Notes: generated by a model not told the origin, from the letters alone. DNA of 64,000 nt from Marinoscillum sp965229915 (GCF_965229915.1 NZ_CBDDJZ010000001.1:2542001-2606000); one strand, 5' to 3'. Positions 25,901 through 35,568 are shown, numbered from the stretch's first letter. Numbers and translations: made by a program.

Positions 25901-28900
25901 TACCATCATAAATACCTGAAAACATAATCTCCAAAGGATCTTCCTCAGATAGAATACTCCCATCAGGAATGTTTAATGCAGTAGCCCCAACCAGACTGAT
26001 GTCATTCATCTGTCGGAAATGAAGACCAAGGTCCTCTTCAGACACACTCAAATGACGTAGCTCACTCTCTGCGGTTATTAGGTAGGGTGATTCTGCTGTT
26101 CCATTCCCTCCGCTGTAATCAAAGCGATCCGTAATGGACACTGCAATTTCAACCGTGCTAGTCAGCCCCACATTATCAGTAGCGGTCAGATCCAACTTGA
26201 AAATATTATCACCATCACTATCTAGTGGAGTCTCAAAATCAGGAATGGTCAGAAAACTGATTTCATTGCCATTGGCCAGGCTAAACAACGCTTCATCTTT
26301 ATCGGTACCAAGCGTGAAGGTCACTTCTTCATCTGCCGTAGCAGTGTAGGCTACTCCTGTGCCATCTTCTACGAAATCAACGGCCAACTCTGATGTGATA
26401 GATGGTGCTGTTTCATCAGCGTCTGTCACAGTAATACTTATTTCAAATGTAGCAACGTTACCGGCTGCATCCATTGCAACCAGATCAATCAGATACGTAT
26501 TGTCTTGATCAGCATCTTGAGGTGTTTCGAAATCAGGTGCAGTGACGAAACTAATTTCATTTCCCTGCAATAAGAAAAAAGCTTCATCTTTGGTTGTGCC
26601 AAGCGCAATGGTAGCTTCAGGATCATCGGTTACCACCAAATAGGCTGCCACGGTTGCATTCTCCTCAAAAGTCACTGCACTTTCAGATGAAAGACTTGGA
26701 GCAGTAAGGTCCGTTACCGTAATTGTAAAACTTTGATTTGCAGTACCTCCGTTTCCATCATTAAGAGTTAATGTTATTGCAAAATCACCTGACTGACCAG
26801 CCGGGTCCCCAGTGAGTTCAGCTTCATTAATAGAAGTTCTTCGAATACTGCTATTTCGATTGTCTGAAATAAACAAAGCACCAGATGCATCAATTGCGAT
26901 TCCCTCTGGTTCATTGAAGCTCGCCTCTTCTCCTACACCATTAATATTTCCTGCCGTTGCTGATCCCGCCAAAGTGCCAACTACTCCCTGAGGAGAGATG
27001 GTCCGAATACGGTGATTCATCCGATCTGTAACATAGATCATACCTGATGCACTCACCGAAACATCGCTCGGCCAATTGAAACGGGCTGTTTCAGGTGATC
27101 CATCCAAATAACCTGGCTGTCCTGAACCAGCCAATGTGGTCACCACTCCTTCAGGAGTGACTTTTCGTATGCGATTGCCCCCTTTTTCAGTGACAAGAAT
27201 ATTACCTAATCCATCTATCCCCAAACCATACGGAATATTAAAACTGGCCCCTGTCCCAGTCCCATCAACACTCGCTGTAGCCCCTGATCCCGCCAATGTA
27301 CTCACTACTCCGCCTGGAGTCACCTTTAGGATTCGGTTGGTGTTGCCGTCTGAAACGTATACATTCCCCGCAGCATCACAGACTATCCCTATTGGTCCGT
27401 CAAAACCTGTTGCAACTGTTGTAACCTCTCCCGCAGGTGTAATTTTTCTAAGCCTATTGCCAACAGTCTCTATTACATATACGTTGTTGGAAGCATCCAC
27501 AGTAACGTCTGTAGGTCCATCAAAGGATGCTGAAGTCCCCTGACCGTCCTGACTCCCGGGATCACCAGAGCCTGCAAATACAGTATGTTCTCCTTCAGAG
27601 CTTATTTTATAGATTCGGCTTTGAAATAAACCTGCGTAGTATAGGTTGCCTGAATCATCAACAGCTAACCCAAATGGTCTTGACACACCCATTTCTGCAC
27701 CAACCTGAGTGCTTGTAATAACACCCCCTAAATCCAAAGATAGCCATTCAGGTAGTGCTGATGAGGATAACGATAATTCATCTCCATCAGGGTCTTCCTT
27801 AAGTATTACATAATTATAAATTTCATTGTCATCTACAGCTGTAATAGGACTAGACGTAAAGTAGGGGTCCTCGTTAACATTGGTTACCATAACTGAAACA
27901 ATCTCCGGATCAGAGGTATTCGTCCCATCACTTACCGTCAATGTAAGCGTATAACTGGTTGATGTTTCAAAATCAAGGTTGGTATTGTCGGTGACTGTAA
28001 GTTCACCTGTGACTGCATTTACCGCAAAGACACCGTCTCCATTACCAGAGGTGATCGACCAGCCACTAAATGTCGTATTGGAATCGTCATCTGTGGCCTC
28101 TAACGTTCCCAGACTGGTCAGGTTGACAGCATCTTCGGCTATAGTAAAACTTTGAGAGGCCGTGATTACAGGCAAATTGTCATTGATGTCTATTACAGTT
28201 ATTTCAATTGTTTCTTCTGCAGAAGTGGCCACACCATCACTTACAGTAAGCGTAAGTGTATAACTGGAGTTAATTTCGAAATCAAGCGTGGTATTATCAG
28301 CGACAGTGATTTCGCCAGAAGTGGCATTGATATCAAACAGACCATCATCATTTCCAGCTGTGATCATCCAGTTGCTAAAGGAGGTGTTCGCATCCCCATC
28401 TGTCGCCACTACCGAACCAATAACAGTCAGATTTTCAGCATCCTCTGAAACACCAAAAGTTTGAGAAGCAGTAATAACCGGACTTATGTCATTCACATCA
28501 TTTACAGATATCGTAATAGTTTCTTCCGCCGAGGTGGCTATTCCATCGCCTACAGTTAGTGTGAGCGTGTAGCTGGTAGAGTTCTCAAAATCAAGCGTGG
28601 CATTATCAGCTACGGTGATTTCGCCAGAAGAAGTACCAATCGCGAATACACCATCATCATTTCCGGAAGCGATCGTCCAGTTGACCAGATTATCTGACTC
28701 AGCGTCCACCGCAGCCACTGTGCCCACTACCGTTAGGTTCTCAGCGTCTTCATTGACATTGTAGCTCTGAGAAGCTGTAATCACAGGAGCGGTATTATCA
28801 CGAGGACCATAACTAAACATTCCGGCTTGACCAGCACCGCTATTATGAATAGTACTAGTAGCCGCAATAGTCAAACCATCCGCTGATATTGCTACGGCAC

Positions 28901-30068
28901 TTCCAAATCCATCATTCGAATCATCACCTGGAATGGAATCGCCCACTATTTCCCATGCAGTGCCTGACCAATTGTAAATTTCAACGCGCCCATTTGGAGA
29001 AACAGTTGCTTCCTGAAGCGGAGCACCGATAATTGCATAGCTTCCATCACTCGAAAGTCTTACGGCCTTACCAAATTCGTCTCCATCCACCTGAGAACCA
29101 TCTCCCTCCAGGGATGGAATGCTGTCGCCCATTTGCAACCAATCCGAGCCATCATATTCAAATATTTTGGCTATGCCATAGTAATTGTCAGAAGCGAACA
29201 AATCCTGTGGTGCACCCACGGCGATTCGATTCTGGTCCGCACTTAAGCTAACCGACCAGCCGAAATAATCGTGGGGTTGACCAATGAGTACATCGGGTGA
29301 AGACCAGGAACCTCCCCAGCTTCCTTCAGAATACTGGTAGATCAACACCCTCCCAGCATTATCGAAGGCACTGGTAGTGGTCTCATAAGCTGGAGATCCT
29401 ACTACTAATAAACTATCAGTATCAGACACTTGTAAACTAACAGAAGTGCCTGAATTCTCAGAATCGAAAGTTCCTTCGACATCCGCACCAATTTGTGACC
29501 AGCTCGTACCTGTCCACTTATAAACTCTTGTGACACCTCTAAAGGAACCTGCTCCATTATATCCGGGTGCGCCAACAGCCAGTACTTCACCATCTGATGA
29601 CAAACTCACTGATTGCCCAAAAAACTCTCCTGAATTTGATGCGATCAACTTTGATCCTTTTAGTACCCATGTATCGCCACTTCGTTCATAAACCTTCACA
29701 TATCCTGAAGCAGCAAAATCATCAAAGATATCGCTGGTATTGGCTCCTATAGCCACCACAGAACCATCATCACTTAGACTCACAGAAAGCCCGAAGCTAT
29801 CATTCATTTCGTCTCCCGAAATATCTGTCCCTATCTGATTCCAATTCGCTCCTGATTTTTCATAAACCCGCACTACACCTGTATTATCGGCACTGGAGGC
29901 GCCAATTGCGACAATTGTACCATCGGCAGACATGGCTATAGCCGACCCAAGACCATCGCCACTACTTCCATCAATATCATCACCCAGTTGATTCCAGGTA
30001 GATTGTGCCAAGATGGTAGTGGTTATGGTCCACACTGCAGCGGTAAGAAAGAGTTTTAAACGTTCCAT
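22947..30068 (-). CDS. Giant T9SS-secreted multidomain adhesin
   Basis: A 2373-residue surface protein. Order: signal peptide (1-22, ending ILAQ); FG-GAP-like propeller repeats (about 25-420, SLSDDGSVVAIGAN type); three cadherin-like repeats (about 425-740, APVITASQSYNVNEDAENLT); NHL-type propeller repeats (about 785-1085); cadherin-like segments; two copies of a cadherin-plus-GLUG module (1221-1540 and 1699-2018, with GGLVGTNLGTISNSYS and GGLVGANAGTIENSY); two carboxypeptidase-regulatory/CnaB-like domains (about 2080-2270); and a T9SS type A sorting domain (VYPNPATSFVNVQVTG to the C-terminal RKLIKK). It probably acts in adhesion or carbohydrate contact at the cell surface. The two GLUG modules are nearly identical at DNA level. 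It is divergent from a sensor-kinase operon. Confidence 0.93.
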   Translation of the reverse strand: MERLKLFLTAAVWTITTTILAQSTWNQLGDDIDGSSGDGLGSAIAMSADGTIVAIGASSADNTGVVRVYEKSGANWNQIGTDISGDEMNDSFGLSVSLSDDGSVVAIGANTSDIFDDFAASGYVKVYERSGDTWVLKGSKLIASNSGEFFGQSVSLSSDGEVLAVGAPGYNGAGSFRGVTRVYKWTGTSWSQIGADVEGTFDSENSGTSVSLQVSDTDSLLVVGSPAYETTTSAFDNAGRVLIYQYSEGSWGGSWSSPDVLIGQPHDYFGWSVSLSADQNRIAVGAPQDLFASDNYYGIAKIFEYDGSDWLQMGDSIPSLEGDGSQVDGDEFGKAVRLSSDGSYAIIGAPLQEATVSPNGRVEIYNWSGTAWEIVGDSIPGDDSNDGFGSAVAISADGLTIAATSTIHNSGAGQAGMFSYGPRDNTAPVITASQSYNVNEDAENLTVVGTVAAVDAESDNLVNWTIASGNDDGVFAIGTSSGEITVADNATLDFENSTSYTLTLTVGDGIATSAEETITISVNDVNDISPVITASQTFGVSEDAENLTVIGSVVATDGDANTSFSNWMITAGNDDGLFDINATSGEITVADNTTLDFEINSSYTLTLTVSDGVATSAEETIEITVIDINDNLPVITASQSFTIAEDAVNLTSLGTLEATDDDSNTTFSGWSITSGNGDGVFAVNAVTGELTVTDNTNLDFETSTSYTLTLTVSDGTNTSDPEIVSVMVTNVNEDPYFTSSPITAVDDNEIYNYVILKEDPDGDELSLSSSALPEWLSLDLGGVITSTQVGAEMGVSRPFGLAVDDSGNLYYAGLFQSRIYKISSEGEHTVFAGSGDPGSQDGQGTSASFDGPTDVTVDASNNVYVIETVGNRLRKITPAGEVTTVATGFDGPIGIVCDAAGNVYVSDGNTNRILKVTPGGVVSTLAGSGATASVDGTGTGASFNIPYGLGIDGLGNILVTEKGGNRIRKVTPEGVVTTLAGSGQPGYLDGSPETARFNWPSDVSVSASGMIYVTDRMNHRIRTISPQGVVGTLAGSATAGNINGVGEEASFNEPEGIAIDASGALFISDNRNSSIRRTSINEAELTGDPAGQSGDFAITLTLNDGNGGTANQSFTITVTDLTAPSLSSESAVTFEENATVAAYLVVTDDPEATIALGTTKDEAFFLLQGNEISFVTAPDFETPQDADQDNTYLIDLVAMDAAGNVATFEISITVTDADETAPSITSELAVDFVEDGTGVAYTATADEEVTFTLGTDKDEALFSLANGNEISFLTIPDFETPLDSDGDNIFKLDLTATDNVGLTSTVEIAVSITDRFDYSGGNGTAESPYLITAESELRHLSVSEEDLGLHFRQMNDISLVGATALNIPDGSILSEEDPLEIMFSGIYDGNGHVISNNRSSTDLTLTSIFLYTSTEAVIERLGVVDLNNCYGAGLVYYNYGTVRECFVTGTINPVANSTVYTGGLVGTNLGTISNSYSLVSMDNTLEGAQFVGGLVGANAGTIENSYAAGEILDADYMDYIGALVGYSDGTIRNSFWDSDVSGVPAGLGTAKTTFELFNQSTFEDVGWDFIGDPDNNIDPVWIMDNGVGCSGYPRLFAHQPICPAEIGGESLLSWEENSFSSSTYTSSQEVTWGLAGTDGDLFSINTEGVLTFKATPDFEDPQDADKDNVYLVEVVATDNTERQSVLSVTITVTNVDDTAPSITSELAVDFVEDGTGVAYTATADEEVTFTLGTDKDEALFSLANGNEISFLTIPDFETPLDSDGDNIFKLDLTATDNVGLTSTVEIAVSITDRFDYSGGNGTAESPYLITAESELRHLSVSEEDLGLHFRQMNDISLVGATALNIPDGSILSEEDPLEIMFSGIYDGNGHVISNNRSSTDLTLTSIFLYTSTEAVIERLGVVDLNNCYGAGLVYYNYGTVRECFVTGTINPVANSTVYTGGLVGTNLGTISNSYSLVSMDNTLEGAQFVGGLVGANAGTIENSYAAGEILDADYMDYIGALVGYSDGTIRNSFWDSDVNDQVLVEAGTAKTTVEMQRLKTFIETGWDFTGETINGESEVWQMDQETGYPIHAWFKEQDPEIFIEGVIVDENDEAFSAGYVRVRENQNTDPLDLPLEADGTYYADIPAKEYFVSVIPTALDDYFRTYLGNTVQSSSSTKHTENRSEQNIKMIAKAQENLLNGEGKISGAVIEGENGGGRIVQGRILQGTPIVGVSVFLIRTSDERIMTEVVTDENGAFEINGIPNGEYQLVVNIDGVPVDLGNSTVTFDENQSSLDVTAVVSEEGVSITVSVVEVLGAEDEIELSVYPNPATSFVNVQVTGEASIRIMDLKGTVITERSFTNEIELNVETLKESIYLMEIRNADGVSLRKLIKK
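24016..24974 (-). repeat. 959-bp internal repeat of the adhesin gene, copy 2 (C-terminal)
   Basis: Matches 25450-26408 at a constant offset of 1434 bp. I found one difference: TATAGTACCC here against TATGGTACCC in the other copy, a synonymous ACT/ACC change in a Thr codon of the NLGTISNS segment. Encodes residues about 1699-2018. Confidence 0.9.
25450..26408 (-). repeat. 959-bp internal repeat of the adhesin gene, copy 1
   Basis: Partner of 24016-24974; encodes residues about 1221-1540 (cadherin-like segment plus GLUG repeats). Sequence diverges abruptly at both edges. Confidence 0.9.
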
Positions 30069-30226
30069 ATTAATTGGGTTGGTTTTAATCTAATGATTCC
30101 AAAAACGGTTATTCGTTTCTTATCGACCCATCACGCGAATCGGTACTGATAAATCTTATGAACAGATCATAACTTGAGATGAAGTCGAATTAAGTCACCT
30201 GAAATCTAGCTTTTGAAATGTTTCGG

Positions 30227-30270
30227 ATACAAAAAATGTTGAGTTTGACCATTTTTTGTATGAGTTTGAC
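30227..30270. promoter_or_regulatory. Inverted and direct repeats, candidate LytTR operator
   Basis: TGAGTTTGAC occurs at 30240-30249 and 30261-30270, exactly 21 bp apart. Two direct repeats with a GTT core spaced 21-22 bp is the classical layout of LytTR binding sites. Overlapping it, ATACAAAAAATG (30227-30238) and CATTTTTTGTAT (30250-30261) form a perfect 12-bp inverted repeat. The site is about 170 bp from the adhesin start and 160 bp from the sensor-kinase start, and the kinase operon encodes a LytTR regulator. Confidence 0.5.
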
Positions 30271-30429
30271 ATGGTCTTGATGCTGATCTACCCAAAATAG
30301 GGTAGGTATTTTACCGAAGAATTATAAAGGATTGGTCGATGAATAAACCGTCATTACCTAAGAACTTTAGGAGATTATGCATTTCTTTAAGCATCTTTTC
30401 ATGAGCAAAGAGCAAGTGAAGTTTCCCGA

Positions 30430-33400
30430 ATGAAGTTCGTAACGAAGAGTGCTTTCCTGGTGATCATTTTATGCGGTTGGACGCCCTGTTCAGCTCAGGA
30501 ATATGTAATTACTAAAAAAGTCATTAGCGTTGAAAATGGACTGGCGGACAGGAGAATTCAGGATGTATTTCGTGATAGCAGAGGATTTACCTGGTTTAGT
30601 ACGGCAAATGGTTTGAATCGATATGATGGGCACCAGCTGACCTCCTTTACACAAGAAGATGGACACTTGTTACATAGTCAGGTAGGCGAAATCAACGAAG
30701 ATGCTCGAGGTAATCTCTGGATCGCGCATAGTATTCCCCCCAACAATCAGGTCATTGAATTAAGTATTTTCGATCCGCGGGTTAACCAGAGTACCTCGCT
30801 GGAGACCTACCTGGGTTATGAACTTCCCTTCAAACAAACAGCTATCAAACTCATATCAGACTCCCATGAAGCTGGCGACATTTTACTGACGACTTTAGAT
30901 CATGAAGTGTATGTAGGTGGTGGTGACTCCCTGAAGTTGTCCTTTCTATACCAGCATGATGAATCTATCGATAGAGTATTTATACGAGGAGAGCACATCT
31001 GGATTATTGGTAGGTCCAAAGTGATCAAGCTGGATCACTCAGGTGCGATCAAAAAAGAACTACCACGGCCTGGATACCACTACTGGCTTGGCATTGATGC
31101 CGACGGGCGAATTTTATCCAGCTCATTTGATCGGGATCTGGGATTTAACAGCCTGGTTTTCGCTGATACCCAACCACTCTTCTTTCTACCTGCCGAATCA
31201 CCCGTTTCTTATCGAGTACTTGGAGTAGATATTTATAATAATCGAGTATGGATTGAATCTTACACTTCTCAAACCTTGGAAGTCTATACTTTGGAGGGAG
31301 AATTGCTTGCTATAGCCCAAAATGATGAAGTGTACGATCCTTATGCTCCCACTAGCTGGATCGACGAAGCAGGGAATTTTTGGGACAAGCAGGGCGGCAA
31401 AATATTCTCATACACACTCACTCAGTCCAATTTTAGAACCTTTCTCACTGATGGAGACTCTTATGGCACACAGAGTTACAACACGCGTGGTATGGTAGTC
31501 ATTGGTGACACACTCTATACTAACGGATTGGGTCACACCTTTGCGATCCACCTTGAAACTGGTGAGAAGAAACCCATCATATCCGGGACGGAATATTACA
31601 CGAAAAGACGAAACCTCTATGACCCACTGGATGAGCGAAAGCGTCATGCTTTTTGGCTAGACTCTGACCAAAAACTATGGTTTACCGATGAAGGGTTTCG
31701 GCTCTCCTGGTTTGAACCCACAAACAGGATACACCAGGATTACTATTATGCAGTAGAAACAGAACAAAGAGATCCATACCCGAACATGCAGTGGGCCATT
31801 CATCGGGATAGTCAAGGCCAATTATGGATCGGCCATGGATCCGGAATTTCTTATCTCAATGATGTGGATAGCCTACAGGTTTTGGCGATTGATCCAGCGT
31901 TTTCAGAGTTGAGTGCCTCAACTGTTTACCACATTCATGAGCGTGGAGATACACTCTGGCTGGCCACTACTTCGGGTATTTATCTACTGAATACCCAGGA
32001 GCAAAAAATTGTGGACCGTTATCACAGTAAGGGTGCTACTAATCGCTTCATCCCACATGACCACATTGCTCATATCAACGAATTTGAATCAGATATTCTC
32101 TGGATGGCATCCAAAGGAGGCGGGATTATAAAACTGGACTTAAGCGATAACTCCTTCCGACAGTGGACTACCAAAGATGGTCTTACGCACAATGAAACCT
32201 ATGGGATCTACCAGGATGACTTTGGGTTCCTGTGGGCCAGTAGTGCCAATGGGATCATGCAAATCATGCCTGGAAGTTTTGAGATCAATAGCTACTTTGA
32301 ATCCGATGGGCTGGCACATAATGAGTGCAACACCATTTCGCACTATCAGGCACCGAACGGGAAGCTGTTCTTCGGGGGGATCAATGGGATCAACATGTTA
32401 GATCCCAAAGACTTTCTGCAGAACTCTAATCCTTCAAAAATCTACATTACTGCTTTCAATAAACAATCCCGTGAAGATGGTTCATTCGAAAATAGCATTC
32501 GTGAATTCCTGGATCAGGATAGTGTATTTCACATTTACCCATCTGATTTGGGGTTTCAGGTGACTTACTCCATCATTGACTACCAAAGTGAAAAGCTCCA
32601 ATATGCTTATAGAATTGAAAACTTTGATCCCCAGTGGAGCTATAGTGACAAGCCTGAAATCAGCGTTCGATCACTACCGTATGGTGAGTATACTCTGGTG
32701 CTGACTGGAAAGGGGACGGCCAACCGATCAGCAGAAACCATTAGAATACCCGTTATTATCCACAGGCCGTTTTACCTCCAGACATGGTTTATCATGTTAG
32801 TCGTAATCATCAGTGGTATTGGCATAGGACTGATTGTCAAATGGCGCGAAAGAAGCTTAAAAGAGGCCAAGATACAGCTAGAGCAACAAGTCCGGGATCG
32901 TACGCAGGAACTGCAAGTTGAAAAAGAGCAGGTAGTGAAACAACTACATGAGAAAGAGCTACTGAGACAAGAGGTCCATCATCGAGTGAAAAACAACCTG
33001 ACCTTTTTGAAGGGACTTTTGTATCTGAGAGCCAACGCGAGCACGAGTGCAGAGGTTAAAATGGTATTGGATGAATGTCAGGCCAGAATACAAACAATGG
33101 CTCTCGTTCATCAAAACCTCTATGATGTCGACAATACAAGTGAAGTGGACTTCAAATCATTTATCAATGAACTCTTTGGTGAGCTGCATACCCTCTTCGA
33201 TACGGAAAATAAAGTGAAACTTGAGATTGAATCAGCAGGCTTGAAACTAGACATGAGGCTATGTATTTTTATCGGCTTGATCTTAAATGAACTGATCACC
33301 AATTCTTATAAATATGCCTTTCACAAAGTGGAGCAAGGACATGTGTACATTCAAGTACATGAAACCATAGATTGTATTAAATTAGAATATGCTGACAATG

Positions 33401-33537
33401 GCCAGGGACTGAACGAAGGTTTCCATCCAGAAAACTCTAAAGGCTTTGGCTTTAAAATAATCAGTATACTTCTTCGCCAGACTGATGCGGAACTGACTTA
33501 TTCGGACAAAATATTTAGACTTTCTATTCCCAAATGA
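30430..33537 (+). CDS. Propeller-type sensor histidine kinase
   Basis: A 1035-residue membrane kinase. After a signal peptide (1-22, ending CSAQ) come two-component-regulator propeller repeats (about 30-690, for example IQDVFRDSRGFTWFSTANGL and IYQDDFGFLWASSANGI), a Y_Y_Y domain (about 710-780), a transmembrane helix at about 785-805, a coiled coil, and a HisKA_2-type kinase core with H-box HHRVKNNL near residue 850, then the HATPase N box LNELITNSYKYAF and G box ADNGQGL and GFGFKI. It would sense an extracytoplasmic ligand and phosphorylate the LytTR regulator encoded next, whose ATG overlaps its stop by 4 bp. Unlike hybrid HTCS proteins it has no receiver of its own. Confidence 0.92.
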   Translation: MKFVTKSAFLVIILCGWTPCSAQEYVITKKVISVENGLADRRIQDVFRDSRGFTWFSTANGLNRYDGHQLTSFTQEDGHLLHSQVGEINEDARGNLWIAHSIPPNNQVIELSIFDPRVNQSTSLETYLGYELPFKQTAIKLISDSHEAGDILLTTLDHEVYVGGGDSLKLSFLYQHDESIDRVFIRGEHIWIIGRSKVIKLDHSGAIKKELPRPGYHYWLGIDADGRILSSSFDRDLGFNSLVFADTQPLFFLPAESPVSYRVLGVDIYNNRVWIESYTSQTLEVYTLEGELLAIAQNDEVYDPYAPTSWIDEAGNFWDKQGGKIFSYTLTQSNFRTFLTDGDSYGTQSYNTRGMVVIGDTLYTNGLGHTFAIHLETGEKKPIISGTEYYTKRRNLYDPLDERKRHAFWLDSDQKLWFTDEGFRLSWFEPTNRIHQDYYYAVETEQRDPYPNMQWAIHRDSQGQLWIGHGSGISYLNDVDSLQVLAIDPAFSELSASTVYHIHERGDTLWLATTSGIYLLNTQEQKIVDRYHSKGATNRFIPHDHIAHINEFESDILWMASKGGGIIKLDLSDNSFRQWTTKDGLTHNETYGIYQDDFGFLWASSANGIMQIMPGSFEINSYFESDGLAHNECNTISHYQAPNGKLFFGGINGINMLDPKDFLQNSNPSKIYITAFNKQSREDGSFENSIREFLDQDSVFHIYPSDLGFQVTYSIIDYQSEKLQYAYRIENFDPQWSYSDKPEISVRSLPYGEYTLVLTGKGTANRSAETIRIPVIIHRPFYLQTWFIMLVVIISGIGIGLIVKWRERSLKEAKIQLEQQVRDRTQELQVEKEQVVKQLHEKELLRQEVHHRVKNNLTFLKGLLYLRANASTSAEVKMVLDECQARIQTMALVHQNLYDVDNTSEVDFKSFINELFGELHTLFDTENKVKLEIESAGLKLDMRLCIFIGLILNELITNSYKYAFHKVEQGHVYIQVHETIDCIKLEYADNGQGLNEGFHPENSKGFGFKIISILLRQTDAELTYSDKIFRLSIPK

Positions 33538-34232
33538 AGAAGCTTTTCAAAATCCTCATAGTAGAAGATGAACTCATGATCGCCGAGATGCTGCGAGAGA
33601 TGCTGATGGAGCTTGGCTACTCGGTGGTGGCTACGGCCAAAAACTACAAAGAAGCCGTACAACATCTGGAAAACGGACCAGATCTCGATTTGGTGATCTT
33701 AGATATTAATTTGAGTGATGAAAAAAATGGATTGGATTTAGGACAGCTAATCAAGGAAGATTTCCGAAAACCATTCATCTACCTCACGTCCTATTCAGAC
33801 CCCAAAACGATCAACCAAGCGGCCAGCACCGAACCTGCTGCATACATCTTGAAACCATTTACCAAGGGCGATCTTCATGCGACTATTGAGGTGATCAAGG
33901 CCAGGCAAAAACCCAGTGGCCAATCCGTGACCATTCGAGATCATGACATGACCGTCAAAATTCAAATAGATGATGTGCTGTATGTGAAATCTGATAACAT
34001 CTACCTGGAGATCTATACAGAATCCAAAAAATACATCCATCGCAGTTCGCTAGAGGGTCTGCTCGATGAAGTCAATCATTCCAACCTTGTAAGAACACAT
34101 CGATCTTATCTGGTCAATATCAACAGAGTACAGGCAATTAACGGTCAAAACGCCATCATCAATGGAAAAAAAGTGCCTATATCCAGAAAACACAAAGAGG
34201 AACTCACGGAATTATTCATCTCGAAAGGTTAA
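33534..34232 (+). CDS. LytTR-type response regulator
   Basis: A receiver domain (1-120) with acidic pocket EDE (11-13), phosphoacceptor Asp57 (LVILDINLS) and Lys107 (YILKPF), followed by a LytTR DNA-binding domain (about 130-232, DVLYVKSDNIYLEIYTESKK, LLDEVNHSNLVRTHRSYLVN and the C-terminal IPISRKHKEEL-like end). It binds pairs of direct repeats about 21 bp apart in known family members, and such a pair exists at 30240-30270. Coupled by a 4-bp overlap to the kinase gene, so the two form one system. The likely targets are its own operon and the divergent adhesin gene. Confidence 0.92.
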   Translation: MKKLFKILIVEDELMIAEMLREMLMELGYSVVATAKNYKEAVQHLENGPDLDLVILDINLSDEKNGLDLGQLIKEDFRKPFIYLTSYSDPKTINQAASTEPAAYILKPFTKGDLHATIEVIKARQKPSGQSVTIRDHDMTVKIQIDDVLYVKSDNIYLEIYTESKKYIHRSSLEGLLDEVNHSNLVRTHRSYLVNINRVQAINGQNAIINGKKVPISRKHKEELTELFISKG

Positions 34233-34329
34233 CATCAGGTCATAAGTCATCTTCAAAAAGATTTATTATTTTGCCAACCACCAGCGTATAGAGAAGATCG
34301 TTTACTTTTTCACGATCAAACAGTATTCC

Positions 34330-35190
34330 ATGAGATTTTGGCAACTTATCCTGCTGGGTGCACTTGTAGCATGCCAGTCCAACAAAGACCCTCGAGATAG
34401 CAATTACCCAATTAATACCAGCACTTATGAAAGTGGACTGGCAGTTGGGTCCATCACTGACCAGCGACTATTGGAAATATCCGGACTAGAGTACAGTCTC
34501 AAAAACGCGCATCATCTGTGGACACACAATGATAGCCAGGGTCAGCCCTCACTCTACCTGATAGACACTTCAGGTACACTCCGCATGACCGTTTACCTCC
34601 AGGGAGCGGAAAATTATGACTGGGAAGACATTACTTCCGATGGCGAACACCTTTACATCGCTGATATTGGAGACAACCGCGCAGTGAGACCTTCCACCAA
34701 AATCTACATGCTGGAAGAGCCTTTAAGGATGTCTGAAGATTCAGTGGTGGTGAAAGACTGGTTAGAAATGACACTTTCGTATAGTAACGGACCAAGAGAT
34801 GCGGAAACATTGATGTATGATTACCTATCAGGTAAATTAGTCATCGTCTCCAAGCGGGATGATTCTTGCATGATCTATTCGTTTGAATTTAGCGCCGGTG
34901 ATAGCATCAACATCACCCCGAAAGGTCAAGTGGACCTCCGCATGTTCACGGCCGGAGATATGGATGAATCCGGTGCAGTGGTGCTCAAAAACTACAACTC
35001 CATGTTTTACTGGTCAGCCAGCAATGAGCCTTTCGTAGAGCGATTTGTCAACGGACCTGATTCACGAATACCTTACACGGTGGAGCCACAAGGAGAAGCG
35101 GTCACTTTTGCCTCAGAAGGTTCCTTATATACGGCCAGTGAGTTCAATGAGCATGCAAAACAGCAACTTTACCTTTATCGAAGAAAATAG
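34330..35190 (+). CDS. Hypothetical beta-propeller-like lipoprotein
   Basis: A 286-residue lipoprotein with lipobox LVAC (Cys15) after a short signal peptide. The pattern LEISGLEYSLKNAHHLWTHN followed by DSQGQPSLYLIDTSG and DWEDITSDGEHLYIADIGDN is that of a widespread family of secreted propeller-like proteins without known function. It lies 97 bp after the response regulator in the same direction and may be cotranscribed, but a TTATTTTG promoter-like element before it suggests its own start. No function assigned. Confidence 0.65.
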   Translation: MRFWQLILLGALVACQSNKDPRDSNYPINTSTYESGLAVGSITDQRLLEISGLEYSLKNAHHLWTHNDSQGQPSLYLIDTSGTLRMTVYLQGAENYDWEDITSDGEHLYIADIGDNRAVRPSTKIYMLEEPLRMSEDSVVVKDWLEMTLSYSNGPRDAETLMYDYLSGKLVIVSKRDDSCMIYSFEFSAGDSINITPKGQVDLRMFTAGDMDESGAVVLKNYNSMFYWSASNEPFVERFVNGPDSRIPYTVEPQGEAVTFASEGSLYTASEFNEHAKQQLYLYRRK

Positions 35191-35340
35191 GCTTTTAGTC
35201 AGAAAGACTATTACTTGGGTAGAATAATATTATGTAATTAGCAAATTACATGATATATTTCATCAACAGATTTTCATTTTTTGAAATATTATATAGATTC
35301 GTTGCAATTTTTTAACCGAATGTTTTTAAAGCCCTCAACC

Positions 35341-35568
35341 ATGAACTTAAACAATCCCATCAACTATGACCATGAGTTGCTCATGCTCGAATTGCAACCA
35401 GATGAACTGGAAATGGCCAAAGTATGTGCCATTAAAGTAAAGGCTCATTTGGAAAAACTCTGCAGACAGAATGCTCATTACCTACCAAATCTGACGGTGG
35501 TCAATAGCATCATTTCACAATACGAAGAGGCTCTAAACTGCGGCAACCGCAGATCTGGTTGGAATTAA
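35341..35568 (+). CDS. Small hypothetical protein
   Basis: A 75-residue acidic-helical protein beginning MNLNNPINYDHELLMLELQP, started at ATG 35341 because the upstream in-frame TTG 35281 and ATG 35320 give an unlikely leader. Not recognised. A perfect inverted repeat ATGTAATT-agca-AATTACAT (35232-35251) lies about 90 bp upstream and might be an operator or the end of the preceding transcript. Two Cys (CRQN, NCGNRR) and a Gly-Asn-Arg tail. A second small ORF follows. Confidence 0.5.
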   Translation: MNLNNPINYDHELLMLELQPDELEMAKVCAIKVKAHLEKLCRQNAHYLPNLTVVNSIISQYEEALNCGNRRSGWN

